In this document: piece after piece, positions 51,003 to 58,704 of the stretch
Layout: every line of letters starts with the position of its first letter
Position numbering within the stretch: the first letter of the stretch is position 1
Assembly (NCBI GenBank): GCA_900541495.1
Contig: UQKC01000002.1
Coordinates: forward strand, 1-64,000
Source of the DNA: an uncultured Ruminococcus sp.
GTDB taxonomy: Bacteria > Bacillota > Clostridia > Oscillospirales > Ruminococcaceae
Reading direction: 5' to 3'
DNA: 64,000 bases
Position numbers and translations under genes: made by a program
Notes under the pieces: generated by a model
The model's input: only the letters and a program-made list of their open reading frames with translations
What the model was told of the DNA's origin: nothing
Database searches by the model: none

Positions 51003-52330
51003 CTCTGTTCCTCCATAGACGCATCGAACGCGCTCAGTGCTCTGTCTGCAATGACCTGATAGCGCTGCTGCTTGTCCTTTATGCGCTCGCCGATGTCGGG
51101 GAGAATTCCCATATTTGCGCCCATTGGCTGAAAATTCTCAACGCTTTCATCGGAAATATAAGCCGAAAGCGCACCGAGCATCGTTTCTCTCGGCAGCGAG
51201 AGTGACGGCTTTCCGAGAAGCTTTCGTGCAAGATTTTTTCCTGCGATAATGCCGCTTGCGGCGGATTCCATATAACCCTCTACGCCCGTTATCTGACCTG
51301 CGAAGAAAATTCTTCCGTCAGAACGGAGCGAAAAATCGCTGTTCAAAAGCTTAGGCGAGTTGAGGAACGAGTTTCTGTGCATTACGCCGTAGCGCAAAAA
51401 CTCGGCATTTTCCAATCCGGGAATAAGCGAGAACACACGCTTTTGCTCGCCGAATTTGAGGTTCGTCTGGAAACCGACAATGTTGTACATCGTTCCCGAG
51501 CTGTTCTCTTTTCTCAGCTGAACAACGGCATAAGGGCGCTTTCCCGTTACGGGGTCGGTCAGTCCGACAGGCTTCATTGCACCGTAGCGCATCGTTTCTT
51601 CGCCGCGCTTTGCAAGAACTTCGATCGGCATACAGCCCTCGTAAACAGTGAAGCTGTCATTCTTGTTATGAAGCTCTTGCGGACGGTCGAATTCGTGGAG
51701 CGGAGCGGATTCCGCATTTATTATTGCATTGTAAAATGTGAGGTATTCTTCCTTTGTGAATGGGCAGTTGATGTAATCATCGTCACCTCTGCCGTATCGG
51801 GCAGCGAAGAACGCTCTGTTCATATCGAGCGACTCAAAGGAAACTATTGGAGCAGCTGCATCGTAAAAGCTGAGATATCCGCCGCACAATTCGCTTATGC
51901 TCTCGGCAAGTCCGTCCGAGGTGAGCGGTCCTGTCGCGATGATAACGTTCCCCTCGGGTATCTCCGTGACCTCTTCACTGTGGAGAGTGATATTTTCGTG
52001 CGACTTTATCTTCTCCGTCACAAGGTCGGAGAAAAGCTTTCTGTCGACCGCAAGCGCACCGCCTGCAGGGACAGCTGTTTCCTCTGCGCAGGGCACGGTG
52101 AGCGAACCCAAGCGGCGCATCTCCTCTTTGAGCAGACCTGCCGCCGAATTGACCCTTGACGCTTTGAGTGAATTCGAGCAGACAAGCTCCGCAAAGCCCT
52201 CATATTTATGCGCAGGAGAGAATTTTTTCGGCTTCATTTCGAAAAGGTCAACATGTATGCCTGCCTGTGCAAGCTGCCACGCCGCCTCACAGCCTGCAAG
52301 ACCTGCGCCGATAACTTTAACGTTATTCAT
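50999..52330 (-). CDS. trmFO: folate-dependent tRNA methyltransferase TrmFO
   Basis: 443 residues. FAD-binding GAGLAG at 8-13, LFEMKPKKFSPAHK, and the GFAELVCSNSLKA region with the conserved Cys are the family hallmarks; MGANMGILPDIGERIKDKQQ ends the protein. It methylates U54 in the T-loop of tRNA using methylenetetrahydrofolate, linking it to folC products. Length is normal. It is transcribed after topA, as in B. subtilis. Confidence 0.96.
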   Translation of the reverse strand: MNNVKVIGAGLAGCEAAWQLAQAGIHVDLFEMKPKKFSPAHKYEGFAELVCSNSLKASRVNSAAGLLKEEMRRLGSLTVPCAEETAVPAGGALAVDRKLFSDLVTEKIKSHENITLHSEEVTEIPEGNVIIATGPLTSDGLAESISELCGGYLSFYDAAAPIVSFESLDMNRAFFAARYGRGDDDYINCPFTKEEYLTFYNAIINAESAPLHEFDRPQELHNKNDSFTVYEGCMPIEVLAKRGEETMRYGAMKPVGLTDPVTGKRPYAVVQLRKENSSGTMYNIVGFQTNLKFGEQKRVFSLIPGLENAEFLRYGVMHRNSFLNSPKLLNSDFSLRSDGRIFFAGQITGVEGYMESAASGIIAGKNLARKLLGKPSLSLPRETMLGALSAYISDESVENFQPMGANMGILPDIGERIKDKQQRYQVIADRALSAFDASMEEQR

Positions 52331-52361
52331 ATTTTATTTATCCTTGAAAATCTTGGGATTT

Positions 52362-52584
52362 ATACTAATTCTTGATCGTTATATAGACAAAATCAACAGA
52401 TAGAATAAGTTCAATGTCACTGCGTGGACCTTGAAAAGCGACCGCAGACAGGCTGGTCTGTCGGTCAGCCCCTCTGTCGGCATAAAGCCGACACCTCCCC
52501 CTACTGTGGGAGATCACGCCTGACAAGGGAGCCTGACGCAGAGTGAACTTATTATAGCCGAGAGTTTGTCTATAGAATTAGTAT
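52362..52584. repeat. 223-bp intergenic repeat with terminal inverted repeats
   Basis: ATACTAATTCT (52362) and AGAATTAGTAT (to 52584) are perfect termini. Inner pairs are ATAGACAAA / TTTGTCTAT and AATAAGTTCA / TGAACTTATT, and the core has stem-loops such as CTGTCGGC / GCCGACA. The type of core (CCCCTCTGTCGGC, CCTCCCCCT) is common between genes in gut Clostridia. The right end overlaps the topA stop codon. Confidence 0.75.
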
Positions 52585-54662
52585 TACTTTTCCTTTTTGA
52601 TAGCAACCTCGTAGCCGCAGCCTTCCTTTAAGCAGAAGAGCTTGCCGCCCTTTTTGAAGAGGGTCGTGCCGTCGTTGCACTTCGGACACTTATCGGAAAC
52701 CGGTGTGTCCCAAGTCATAAAGTCGCAGTTCGGATTATCCTCGCAGCCGAAGTATTTCTTGCCCTTTTTGGACTTTTTCTGGAGTATCTTCTTGCCGCAC
52801 TTAGGGCAAACGCCGCCTGTCGGCTTGATGATCTTCTTCGTGTTTGTACATTCGGGGAATCCCGAGCAGGCAAGGAACTTTCCGAATCTGCCTATCTTGA
52901 TTACCATAGGCTTGCCGCAAACCTCGCAGACCTCGTCCGTTTCCTCATCGGGGACTTTGATGCGCTTGCCGTCCATATCGGTTTCAGCCTTTTTGAGCGT
53001 TGCGTCGAAATCATCGTAGAAATCGTGCAGAGTCTGTACCCAATCAGCCTCGCCGGTTTCGACCTTATCGAGGTTGCTTTCCATATTAGCCGTAAATTTC
53101 GTATCAACGATATGCTTGAAGTGGTCTTTCATGACCTGAGTTGTGACTTCGCCAAGTCCCGTAGGCTTGAGCTGCTTGCCGTCACGCTCAACATAGAAGC
53201 GGTTGGTGATAGTCGAGATAGTCGGAGCATAAGTTGACGGTCTGCCGATGCCGTTTTCTTCAAGCGCCTTGATGAGCGTTGCTTCGGTATATCTTGCAGG
53301 CGGCTGTGTAAAGTGCTGATTGCCCTCGATAGCTTTGAGTTTGAGCTTGTCGCCTTTTTCGATAACGGGGAGGACTTTGTTTTCCTCATCGTCCTTTGTT
53401 TCCTCATAGAGAACGGTAAAGCCGTCAAACTTCACCGAGAAGCCCGTTGCCTTGAATGTGCAGCCGTTTGCATCGATAGCGGCGGAAACCGTATCGAGCG
53501 AAGCGCTTTCCATCTGGCTTGCGATGAAGCGTTCCCAGATAAGGCGGTAAAGCTTGAACTGCTCGGGGGTAAGGCTGTCTTTTATCTTTGCAGGGGTAAG
53601 CTCGGGCATAGACGGACGGATAGCTTCGTGCGCGTCCTGAGCGCCTGCTTTGGTCTTGTATATCTTCGGTGTGGAGGGGACGTACTTTTTGCCGTAGACC
53701 TCCTCGATATATTTGTATGCGGAAGCGCGCGCTTCATCGGAAATTCTAAGGCTGTCGGTTCTCATATATGTGATAAGACCGACTGCGCCCATATTTTCAA
53801 TTTCAACACCTTCATAAAGGGTCTGTGCTGTTTTCATCGTTTTAGCTGCGGCAAAGCCAAGCTTCTTTGAAGCCTCCTGCTGCATTGTCGAAGTCGTGAA
53901 CGGAGGTGCAGGCGACTTTCTACGGACGGATTTTTTGACCTCGGTGACGATGTAATCAGCACCCTCAACACGGGCAAGTATCTTGTCGGCATCTTCCTTG
54001 GAATGAAGTTCGGTCTTCTTTCCGTCAACGCCGTAGAATGAAGCGGCAAACTGCTTTTTCGAGGACGGAGCGGTCATTTTCGTATCGATAGACCAGTATT
54101 CCTCGGGCTTGAAGTTTTCGATCTGTTTTTCTCTGTCAACGACGAGCGAAACAGCTACCGACTGAACACGTCCTGCGGAAAGTCCGCGGCGAACTTTTTT
54201 CCAAAGGAACGGCGAAAGCTTGTAACCGACGATACGGTCAAGGATTCGACGTGCCTGCTGAGCATTTACAAGGTCAAGGTCAATGCTGCGCGGGTGCGCC
54301 ATACCATTGGTAACGCCCGTTTTTGTAATTTCGTTGAAGGTTACTCGGTCGTTTGCGTCCATAGGCAGTCCGAGCATCTGCGCCAAGTGCCATGAAATGG
54401 CTTCTCCCTCGCGGTCCGGGTCCGTTGCGAGATAGACAAAATCAGCTTTTTTCGCTTCGTCCTTCAAGCTTGCGATAAGCTCCTCTTTGCCTTTTATATC
54501 GGTATAAACGGGTTTGAAATCATTGTCAACATCAACGCTGAGCTTTGATTTCGGCAGGTCACGGACGTGACCCATTGAAGCAACGACCTCATAGCCGCTG
54601 CCGAGATATTTTTTTATAGTTTTAGCCTTTGCGGGTGACTCCACAATAACAAGCTTTGACAT
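52584..54662 (-). CDS. topA: DNA topoisomerase I
   Basis: 692 residues. Toprim domain (1 to about 115: VIVESPAKAKTIKKYLG, DPDREGEAI), catalytic Tyr299 in GLITYMRTDS, the RSTYAPTISTI region, then three C-terminal zinc fingers of CxxC type from about 570 (CEVCGKPM, CPKCGKK, CPKCNDG). It relaxes negative supercoils. GAAAGGAG before the ATG marks the start. dprA lies 33 bases upstream, the standard Firmicutes order dprA-topA-trmFO. Confidence 0.97.
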   Translation of the reverse strand: MSKLVIVESPAKAKTIKKYLGSGYEVVASMGHVRDLPKSKLSVDVDNDFKPVYTDIKGKEELIASLKDEAKKADFVYLATDPDREGEAISWHLAQMLGLPMDANDRVTFNEITKTGVTNGMAHPRSIDLDLVNAQQARRILDRIVGYKLSPFLWKKVRRGLSAGRVQSVAVSLVVDREKQIENFKPEEYWSIDTKMTAPSSKKQFAASFYGVDGKKTELHSKEDADKILARVEGADYIVTEVKKSVRRKSPAPPFTTSTMQQEASKKLGFAAAKTMKTAQTLYEGVEIENMGAVGLITYMRTDSLRISDEARASAYKYIEEVYGKKYVPSTPKIYKTKAGAQDAHEAIRPSMPELTPAKIKDSLTPEQFKLYRLIWERFIASQMESASLDTVSAAIDANGCTFKATGFSVKFDGFTVLYEETKDDEENKVLPVIEKGDKLKLKAIEGNQHFTQPPARYTEATLIKALEENGIGRPSTYAPTISTITNRFYVERDGKQLKPTGLGEVTTQVMKDHFKHIVDTKFTANMESNLDKVETGEADWVQTLHDFYDDFDATLKKAETDMDGKRIKVPDEETDEVCEVCGKPMVIKIGRFGKFLACSGFPECTNTKKIIKPTGGVCPKCGKKILQKKSKKGKKYFGCEDNPNCDFMTWDTPVSDKCPKCNDGTTLFKKGGKLFCLKEGCGYEVAIKKEK

Positions 54663-54695
54663 TTATATCGTAACTCCTTTCGGAAAATCATCAGT

Positions 54696-55940
54696 TCAAA
54701 GGGCAAAATAATCCTGCCCCGTTTCGGAATAAACAGCGCCGTCAATTTCAAGGTCTGTGATAAGCATAAGCACCTCGGAAATATCAAGACCGCTCTTTTC
54801 TGCGACCTCATCGGGCGAAATGCCGTTTTCGGCACTTTTTATGATATCATAAATGACACCCGAACTGCCCTCGGGTCTGTATATTTCTCCGTTTTCCGTC
54901 TTGTCGGCTGAAAATTCGGTCTGCTTCGGCGGTTTTGACGTTTTAGGCTTCTTCGGCTGTTTGGGTTCATAGGTTTTGGCCTGCGGAATCGGCTGAACAG
55001 CATCGCCAAGCTTTGCCATATCGGAAATGCTGTCTTTTACAGGCTTATGACTGTAGTTCTCGAAATATTCGCACGGGATATCGTGTTCATAGAGAAGCGG
55101 TATCGCGCCGTCACGGATAAGCGACTTGTTGCCGTCATACCTCGGGTCGAAAATATCGTGCGGAGGTATCACCCAAAGGTCGCGTCCCTGCGAAACAGCG
55201 TTTGAAGCTGTGCTGAGCGAGCCGCTTCGCTCCGAAGCTTCGATAACGGCAGTTCCAAGCGAGATGCCCGAGAGTATTCGGTTTCGCATAGGAAAATTAA
55301 AGCGGTTCGCACTCGAATTCGGGAAATATTCGGACAGAAACAGACCGTTTGCGGCTATCTCGTCAATATATTGGCTGTTCTCGGCAGGATATTCATATCC
55401 TATGCCTGCGCCGAGGACGGCTATAGTTTTGCCGCCCGAGCGAACAGCGGAAAGATGTGCGGTTATGTCAGTTCCGACAGCAAAGCCGCTTGCCACGACA
55501 ATACCCGACCTCACGAGAGCCGAGCATATCTTTTTTGCTGTATTTTTTGAATATTCAGAAGGGTTTCTTGCTCCGACGACCGCAACAATAACATCGGACG
55601 CGAGCAGATCGATCTCGCCCTTATAAAAAAGCAGAACGGGCGGGTCGTATATTCCCCTCAGTTTTGGCGGATAATCGGTGTCGTTGAAACCGACTATTCC
55701 GATATTATGACCGAAGCAGTAGGAAATTATTTCACGAAGCTGCTTTGCGGTCGTGTTTTCCGCGGCTCTTAACTCCTGCGGTGTAAAAATTCCCTGCGGA
55801 CGCTCAAAAGCAATAGCTTTGTAGAGCGCATCGAGCGAGCCGAAATGCTGTTCGAGCTCCCATATCCTTGCTTTTCCCACTCCGAAGCAGGATACGATAT
55901 ACAGCAGCTTTATTATCTCATCACGAAAGATATCGCTCAT
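54696..55940 (-). CDS. dprA: DNA processing protein DprA/Smf
   Basis: 414 residues from the ATG at 55940, which overlaps the stop of the methyltransferase gene (ATGA). An N-terminal helix-hairpin-helix-like region (about 5-70) precedes the Rossmann-fold core at about 105-300 (VVGARNPSEYSKNTAKKIC, SGFAVGTDITAHLSA, AVLGAGIGYEYP). A Pro/Lys-rich linker and a winged helix (about 355-414) complete it. DprA loads RecA on incoming single strands in transformation. Confidence 0.94.
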   Translation of the reverse strand: MSDIFRDEIIKLLYIVSCFGVGKARIWELEQHFGSLDALYKAIAFERPQGIFTPQELRAAENTTAKQLREIISYCFGHNIGIVGFNDTDYPPKLRGIYDPPVLLFYKGEIDLLASDVIVAVVGARNPSEYSKNTAKKICSALVRSGIVVASGFAVGTDITAHLSAVRSGGKTIAVLGAGIGYEYPAENSQYIDEIAANGLFLSEYFPNSSANRFNFPMRNRILSGISLGTAVIEASERSGSLSTASNAVSQGRDLWVIPPHDIFDPRYDGNKSLIRDGAIPLLYEHDIPCEYFENYSHKPVKDSISDMAKLGDAVQPIPQAKTYEPKQPKKPKTSKPPKQTEFSADKTENGEIYRPEGSSGVIYDIIKSAENGISPDEVAEKSGLDISEVLMLITDLEIDGAVYSETGQDYFAL

Positions 55941-56722
55941 TTCGTCAGCTCCCACATTATGATAGAAGCGGCAGTTGCGGCGTTGAGCGAATTCACGTTG
56001 CCGTTCATGTGTATGGTGAGTTTTTTATCGCATCTGCTGACAGTTTCACGGGAAAGTCCGTTGCCCTCGTTTCCGATAAGCACAGCTGCGCCGTTTTTGA
56101 ACGAACATTCGGTGAGAGAAAGTGCGTCCGAATCAATTACGGAAGCAAAGGTTTCGATACCCTTGCTTTTGAGCGCTGCAAACATTTCGTCTTCGTCAGC
56201 ATTCGCTATCTTCATTCGGAAAAGGCTGCCCATAGTCGAGCGCACCGTTTTAGGGTTATAAATATCACAGCAGTTCACGGCTATAATTCCGTCAACACCC
56301 ATAGCGTCAGCTGTTCTGATAATTGTACCCATATTTCCGGGGTCTTGGAGCTGTACAAGCACGGCGTACTTTCCACGTTCTTTCACAAGCTCATCGGCGG
56401 ATATGCTTTTCGGCATTTTGCAGGCTGCAAAAATGCCCTGCGTACCCTGCGTTTGCGCGAGCGAAGAAGCGAGATCATCGGGAACGGTGATAATTTTTCC
56501 GCATTTTTCTTCAAGCTTTTCAAGCAGTTCGGGGAACTTCTCCGAAGCCGTTTCCGAAGCAATGACAAAGCTCATTTCCGCATTTTCCATTGCCGCATCT
56601 TCGACAAGTCTTACGCCCTCGAGTGGAAACAGACCATACTCGCTGCGATATTTTTTGTTTGAAGCTATCTTCTTGAAAAGCTTTATTTTATCGTTTTCCT
56701 TTGAAGCAATAAACTGTCGCAA
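55937..56722 (-). CDS. TrmH/SpoU-family RNA 2'-O-methyltransferase
   Basis: 261 residues from a TTG at 56722, because AAGGAGG lies 8 bases before it and inside the longer frame from the ATG at 56749. N-terminal substrate-binding domain (about 20-100), then the knotted methyltransferase: VQLQDPGNMGTIIRTADAMG, IGNEGNGLSRETV and MNGNVNSLNAATAASIIMWE. The target is probably 23S rRNA or a tRNA. It is commonly found between rplT and other genes in Clostridia. Confidence 0.9.
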   Translation of the reverse strand: MRQFIASKENDKIKLFKKIASNKKYRSEYGLFPLEGVRLVEDAAMENAEMSFVIASETASEKFPELLEKLEEKCGKIITVPDDLASSLAQTQGTQGIFAACKMPKSISADELVKERGKYAVLVQLQDPGNMGTIIRTADAMGVDGIIAVNCCDIYNPKTVRSTMGSLFRMKIANADEDEMFAALKSKGIETFASVIDSDALSLTECSFKNGAAVLIGNEGNGLSRETVSRCDKKLTIHMNGNVNSLNAATAASIIMWELTK

Positions 56723-56799
56723 CGCCCTGTTCCTCCTTTTTCCGTGCATAAAAATGCGGTTTGTTCACAGTTTTCTCAAAATCATAAAAATCGCAAAAA

Positions 56800-56827
56800 G
56801 TCAGAAGCAAAAAAATTCACTTCTGAC
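56800..56827 (-). terminator. terminator of the infC-rpmI-rplT operon
   Basis: GTCAGAAG / CTTCTGAC (56800-56807 / 56820-56827) with a 12-base loop, followed on the - strand by five T. It is 20 bases past the rplT stop. Confidence 0.85.
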
Positions 56828-56845
56828 CTTGTAAGCGTTTTTTAT

Positions 56846-57199
56846 TTAAAGAGCAGCCTTTGCCTTTTCGGTAAGAGCTGTGAAACCTGCTGCATCGTTA
56901 ACAGCAATCTCTGCGAGCATCTTTCTGTTAAGTGTGATGCCAGCCTTCTTAAGGCCGTTCATGAATGTCGAGTAGTTCATACCATTCATCTTGCAAGCTG
57001 CGGAAATTCTTGTGATCCAGAGCTTTCTGAAATCTCTCTTCTTAAGACGTCTGCCAACATAAGCATAGTTGCCGGACTTCATAACGGCTTCTTTAGCCAT
57101 CTTGAAATGCTTGCTCTTTGCGCCCCAGTAGCCCTTAGCAAGCTTTAATGTTTTATTTCTTCTCTTTCGAGTAGCCATTGCGCCCTTAACACGAGCCAT
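56846..57199 (-). CDS. rplT: 50S ribosomal protein L20
   Basis: 117 residues, basic. The start [20 protein letters not shown] and the end [19 protein letters not shown] are typical. L20 helps early 50S assembly and represses its own operon by binding the infC leader or the rpmI-rplT region. It lies 32 bases after rpmI. Confidence 0.97.
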   Translation of the reverse strand: MARVKGAMATRKRRNKTLKLAKGYWGAKSKHFKMAKEAVMKSGNYAYVGRRLKKRDFRKLWITRISAACKMNGMNYSTFMNGLKKAGITLNRKMLAEIAVNDAAGFTALTEKAKAAL

Positions 57200-57231
57200 A
57201 ATTCTTTACCTCCGTTTATTTCGTATTTAGA

Positions 57232-57429
57232 TTACTTGTAAGGAATAAGAACCTTAACGGTTGAAGCGTTTGCAGAGCTTGCGTAGCCAGCTGCTCTTGC
57301 GATTCTCTTACGCTTTGTAGCCTTCTGAGTAAGTCTGTGTCTCTTGTTGGTCTTCTGATACTTTACAAGACCGTTCTTGGTTACTTTAAAACGCTTTTTT
57401 GCGCCAGAATGTGTTTTCTGCTTAGGCAT
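57232..57429 (-). CDS. rpmI: 50S ribosomal protein L35
   Basis: 65 residues, highly basic: [20 protein letters not shown], then [14 protein letters not shown]. This is the normal family length. It lies 47 bases after infC in the conserved infC-rpmI-rplT order. Confidence 0.97.
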   Translation of the reverse strand: MPKQKTHSGAKKRFKVTKNGLVKYQKTNKRHRLTQKATKRKRIARAAGYASSANASTVKVLIPYK

Positions 57430-57476
57430 GATGTATCCTCCTTCAATTTTTAGGCGAAGCTTTCGCCGTTGTATTT

Positions 57477-57995
57477 TTATTTTGAAGCCTTAGGGGAAAC
57501 GAACATAACGAGTGCGCGTCCCTCCATTTTAGATGGCTTTTCAACCGTACCGTATTCGGAAACAGCTTCTTTGAATCTGTCGAGAAGCTCTTCACCGAGC
57601 TGAGGATGTGCGATCGCACGTTTGCGGAAACGAATGGAAACCTTAAGCTTGTCGCCGCCCTTAAGGAACTTTGCAGCCTGATTTACCTTTGTGTTAAAAT
57701 CGTTCGTGTCGATGGTGGAGAACATTCTGATCTCCTTAACGTCAACGACCTTCTGATTTTTCTTTGCTTCCTTCTCACGCTTGCCCTGTTCAAAAAGGTA
57801 CTTTCCGTAGTCCATGATCTTACACACGGGCGGAGTTGCCTGCGGAGCAATTTTTACAAGATCAAGCTCTCTTTCTTCTGCAAGAGCCAACGCTTCCTTT
57901 GCCGAGATAACGCCGATGGCGGAACCGTCGGAATCAATCACACGGATCTCTTTGTCCTTGATTTCTTCATTAATCTGTAATTCTTTAACGCTTAT
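57477..57995 (-). CDS. infC: translation initiation factor IF-3, ATA start
   Basis: 172 residues from an ATA at 57995. The N-terminus then reads [12 protein letters not shown], matching IF3, and GGGGGTG lies 6 bases upstream; the upstream ATGs are in the leader terminator or precede it and add unrelated sequence. N domain about 8-80 ([15 protein letters not shown]), linker, and C domain about 85-172 ([32 protein letters not shown]). Rare start codons let IF3 repress its own synthesis, as with AUU in E. coli. Confidence 0.93.
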   Translation of the reverse strand: MSVKELQINEEIKDKEIRVIDSDGSAIGVISAKEALALAEERELDLVKIAPQATPPVCKIMDYGKYLFEQGKREKEAKKNQKVVDVKEIRMFSTIDTNDFNTKVNQAAKFLKGGDKLKVSIRFRKRAIAHPQLGEELLDRFKEAVSEYGTVEKPSKMEGRALVMFVSPKASK

Positions 57996-58009
57996 GTTAA
58001 GCACCCCCG

Positions 58010-58050
58010 AAATAAAATAAAAAATGAGCGGAAAAGCATCTCTTCCGCTC
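58010..58050 (-). terminator. leader terminator (attenuator) of infC-rpmI-rplT
   Basis: GAGCGGAA / TTCCGCTC (58026-58050) is followed on the - strand by a long U-rich tract, 15 bases before the infC start. A terminator inside the leader is the hallmark of L20-controlled attenuation in Firmicutes. Confidence 0.75.
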
Positions 58051-58229
58051 ATACTGTGTTTCATCTCAAAGCAGGCAGGCATAAAAGCCGCCGCTTGTAA
58101 ATAAAAAAGAGTATCTATTGACCTCTGCGCACTCTTTGCGGCAGGGTGAGAACGGAAAGTTCTGCTTTATTTTAAATGGTTTTCTCAAACCAACGCTATA
58201 TATTATACCACAAAAAACGCATTTGTCAA
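58051..58229 (-). promoter_or_regulatory. infC operon promoter and leader (probable L20 leader)
   Basis: On the - strand TTGACA (58224-58229), 16 bases and TATAAT (58202-58207) give a transcript from about 58195. The 145-base structured leader contains GCGGCAGGGTG and GTGCGCAGAGGTC elements before the terminator at 58010-58050. Position and terminator fit an L20 leader; exact L20-binding features were not verified. Confidence 0.6.
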
Positions 58230-58256
58230 GGGCTTTTGCAAATTTTTTTAAAAAAC

Positions 58257-58688
58257 TTACTGTCCGTCAGCAGAATCGGTGCTTTCGGAAACATTTCCCG
58301 CAAGCTTGTTCTGATAGGACTCGTTGTCGAACCATTCGTCCAGCACCTTTACGGAGATGGAATAGCCTGTGCCTGTCTTGACATACTCGGTGATCTCGCC
58401 CGTGGTGAGGAGAGTTTCTATCTCCTGCGAAGTGAGGTTGAGGTACTCGGCAGCTTCGTCCTCGGTGAGGTATTTTTTCTCGCTGAAGTTCATACTGTCG
58501 GGTGTTGTGACGTTGCTGATATTTGAGAAAGACTTATCGGTAATGGTCTTGTTCAGCTTGCGTATGCCGCCGCCTATCGAAAGTCCGCTTATAAGTACGC
58601 ATATTCCTAGGAAGACTGCTCCGACGAATGTTCCGTTTATCATCTTTGAACCCGAAGTTCTGTTTCTGTTAGTCTGATTTGAAGCCAT
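58257..58688 (-). CDS. membrane protein with excisionase-type HTH domain
   Basis: 143 residues. A short basic N-terminus (NQTNRNRTSGSK) precedes one membrane helix (about 20-42), then a Ser/Thr-rich linker. A domain at about 74-122 (KKYLTEDEAAEYLNLTSQEI, EYVKTGTGYSISVKVLDEWF) has the MerR/excisionase HTH_17 pattern. An acidic Ser/Asp tail ends the protein. Topology is unclear because positive charges occur on both sides of the helix. It lies between addA and the infC promoter. Confidence 0.7.
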   Translation of the reverse strand: MASNQTNRNRTSGSKMINGTFVGAVFLGICVLISGLSIGGGIRKLNKTITDKSFSNISNVTTPDSMNFSEKKYLTEDEAAEYLNLTSQEIETLLTTGEITEYVKTGTGYSISVKVLDEWFDNESYQNKLAGNVSESTDSADGQ

Positions 58689-58704
58689 TTTTTATTCCAG
58701 CCTT

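Noticed and set aside
57996..58082. N-terminal extension of IF3 from the ATG at 58082
   Set aside because: The extra residues come from the leader terminator sequence, have no IF3 similarity and no ribosome site.
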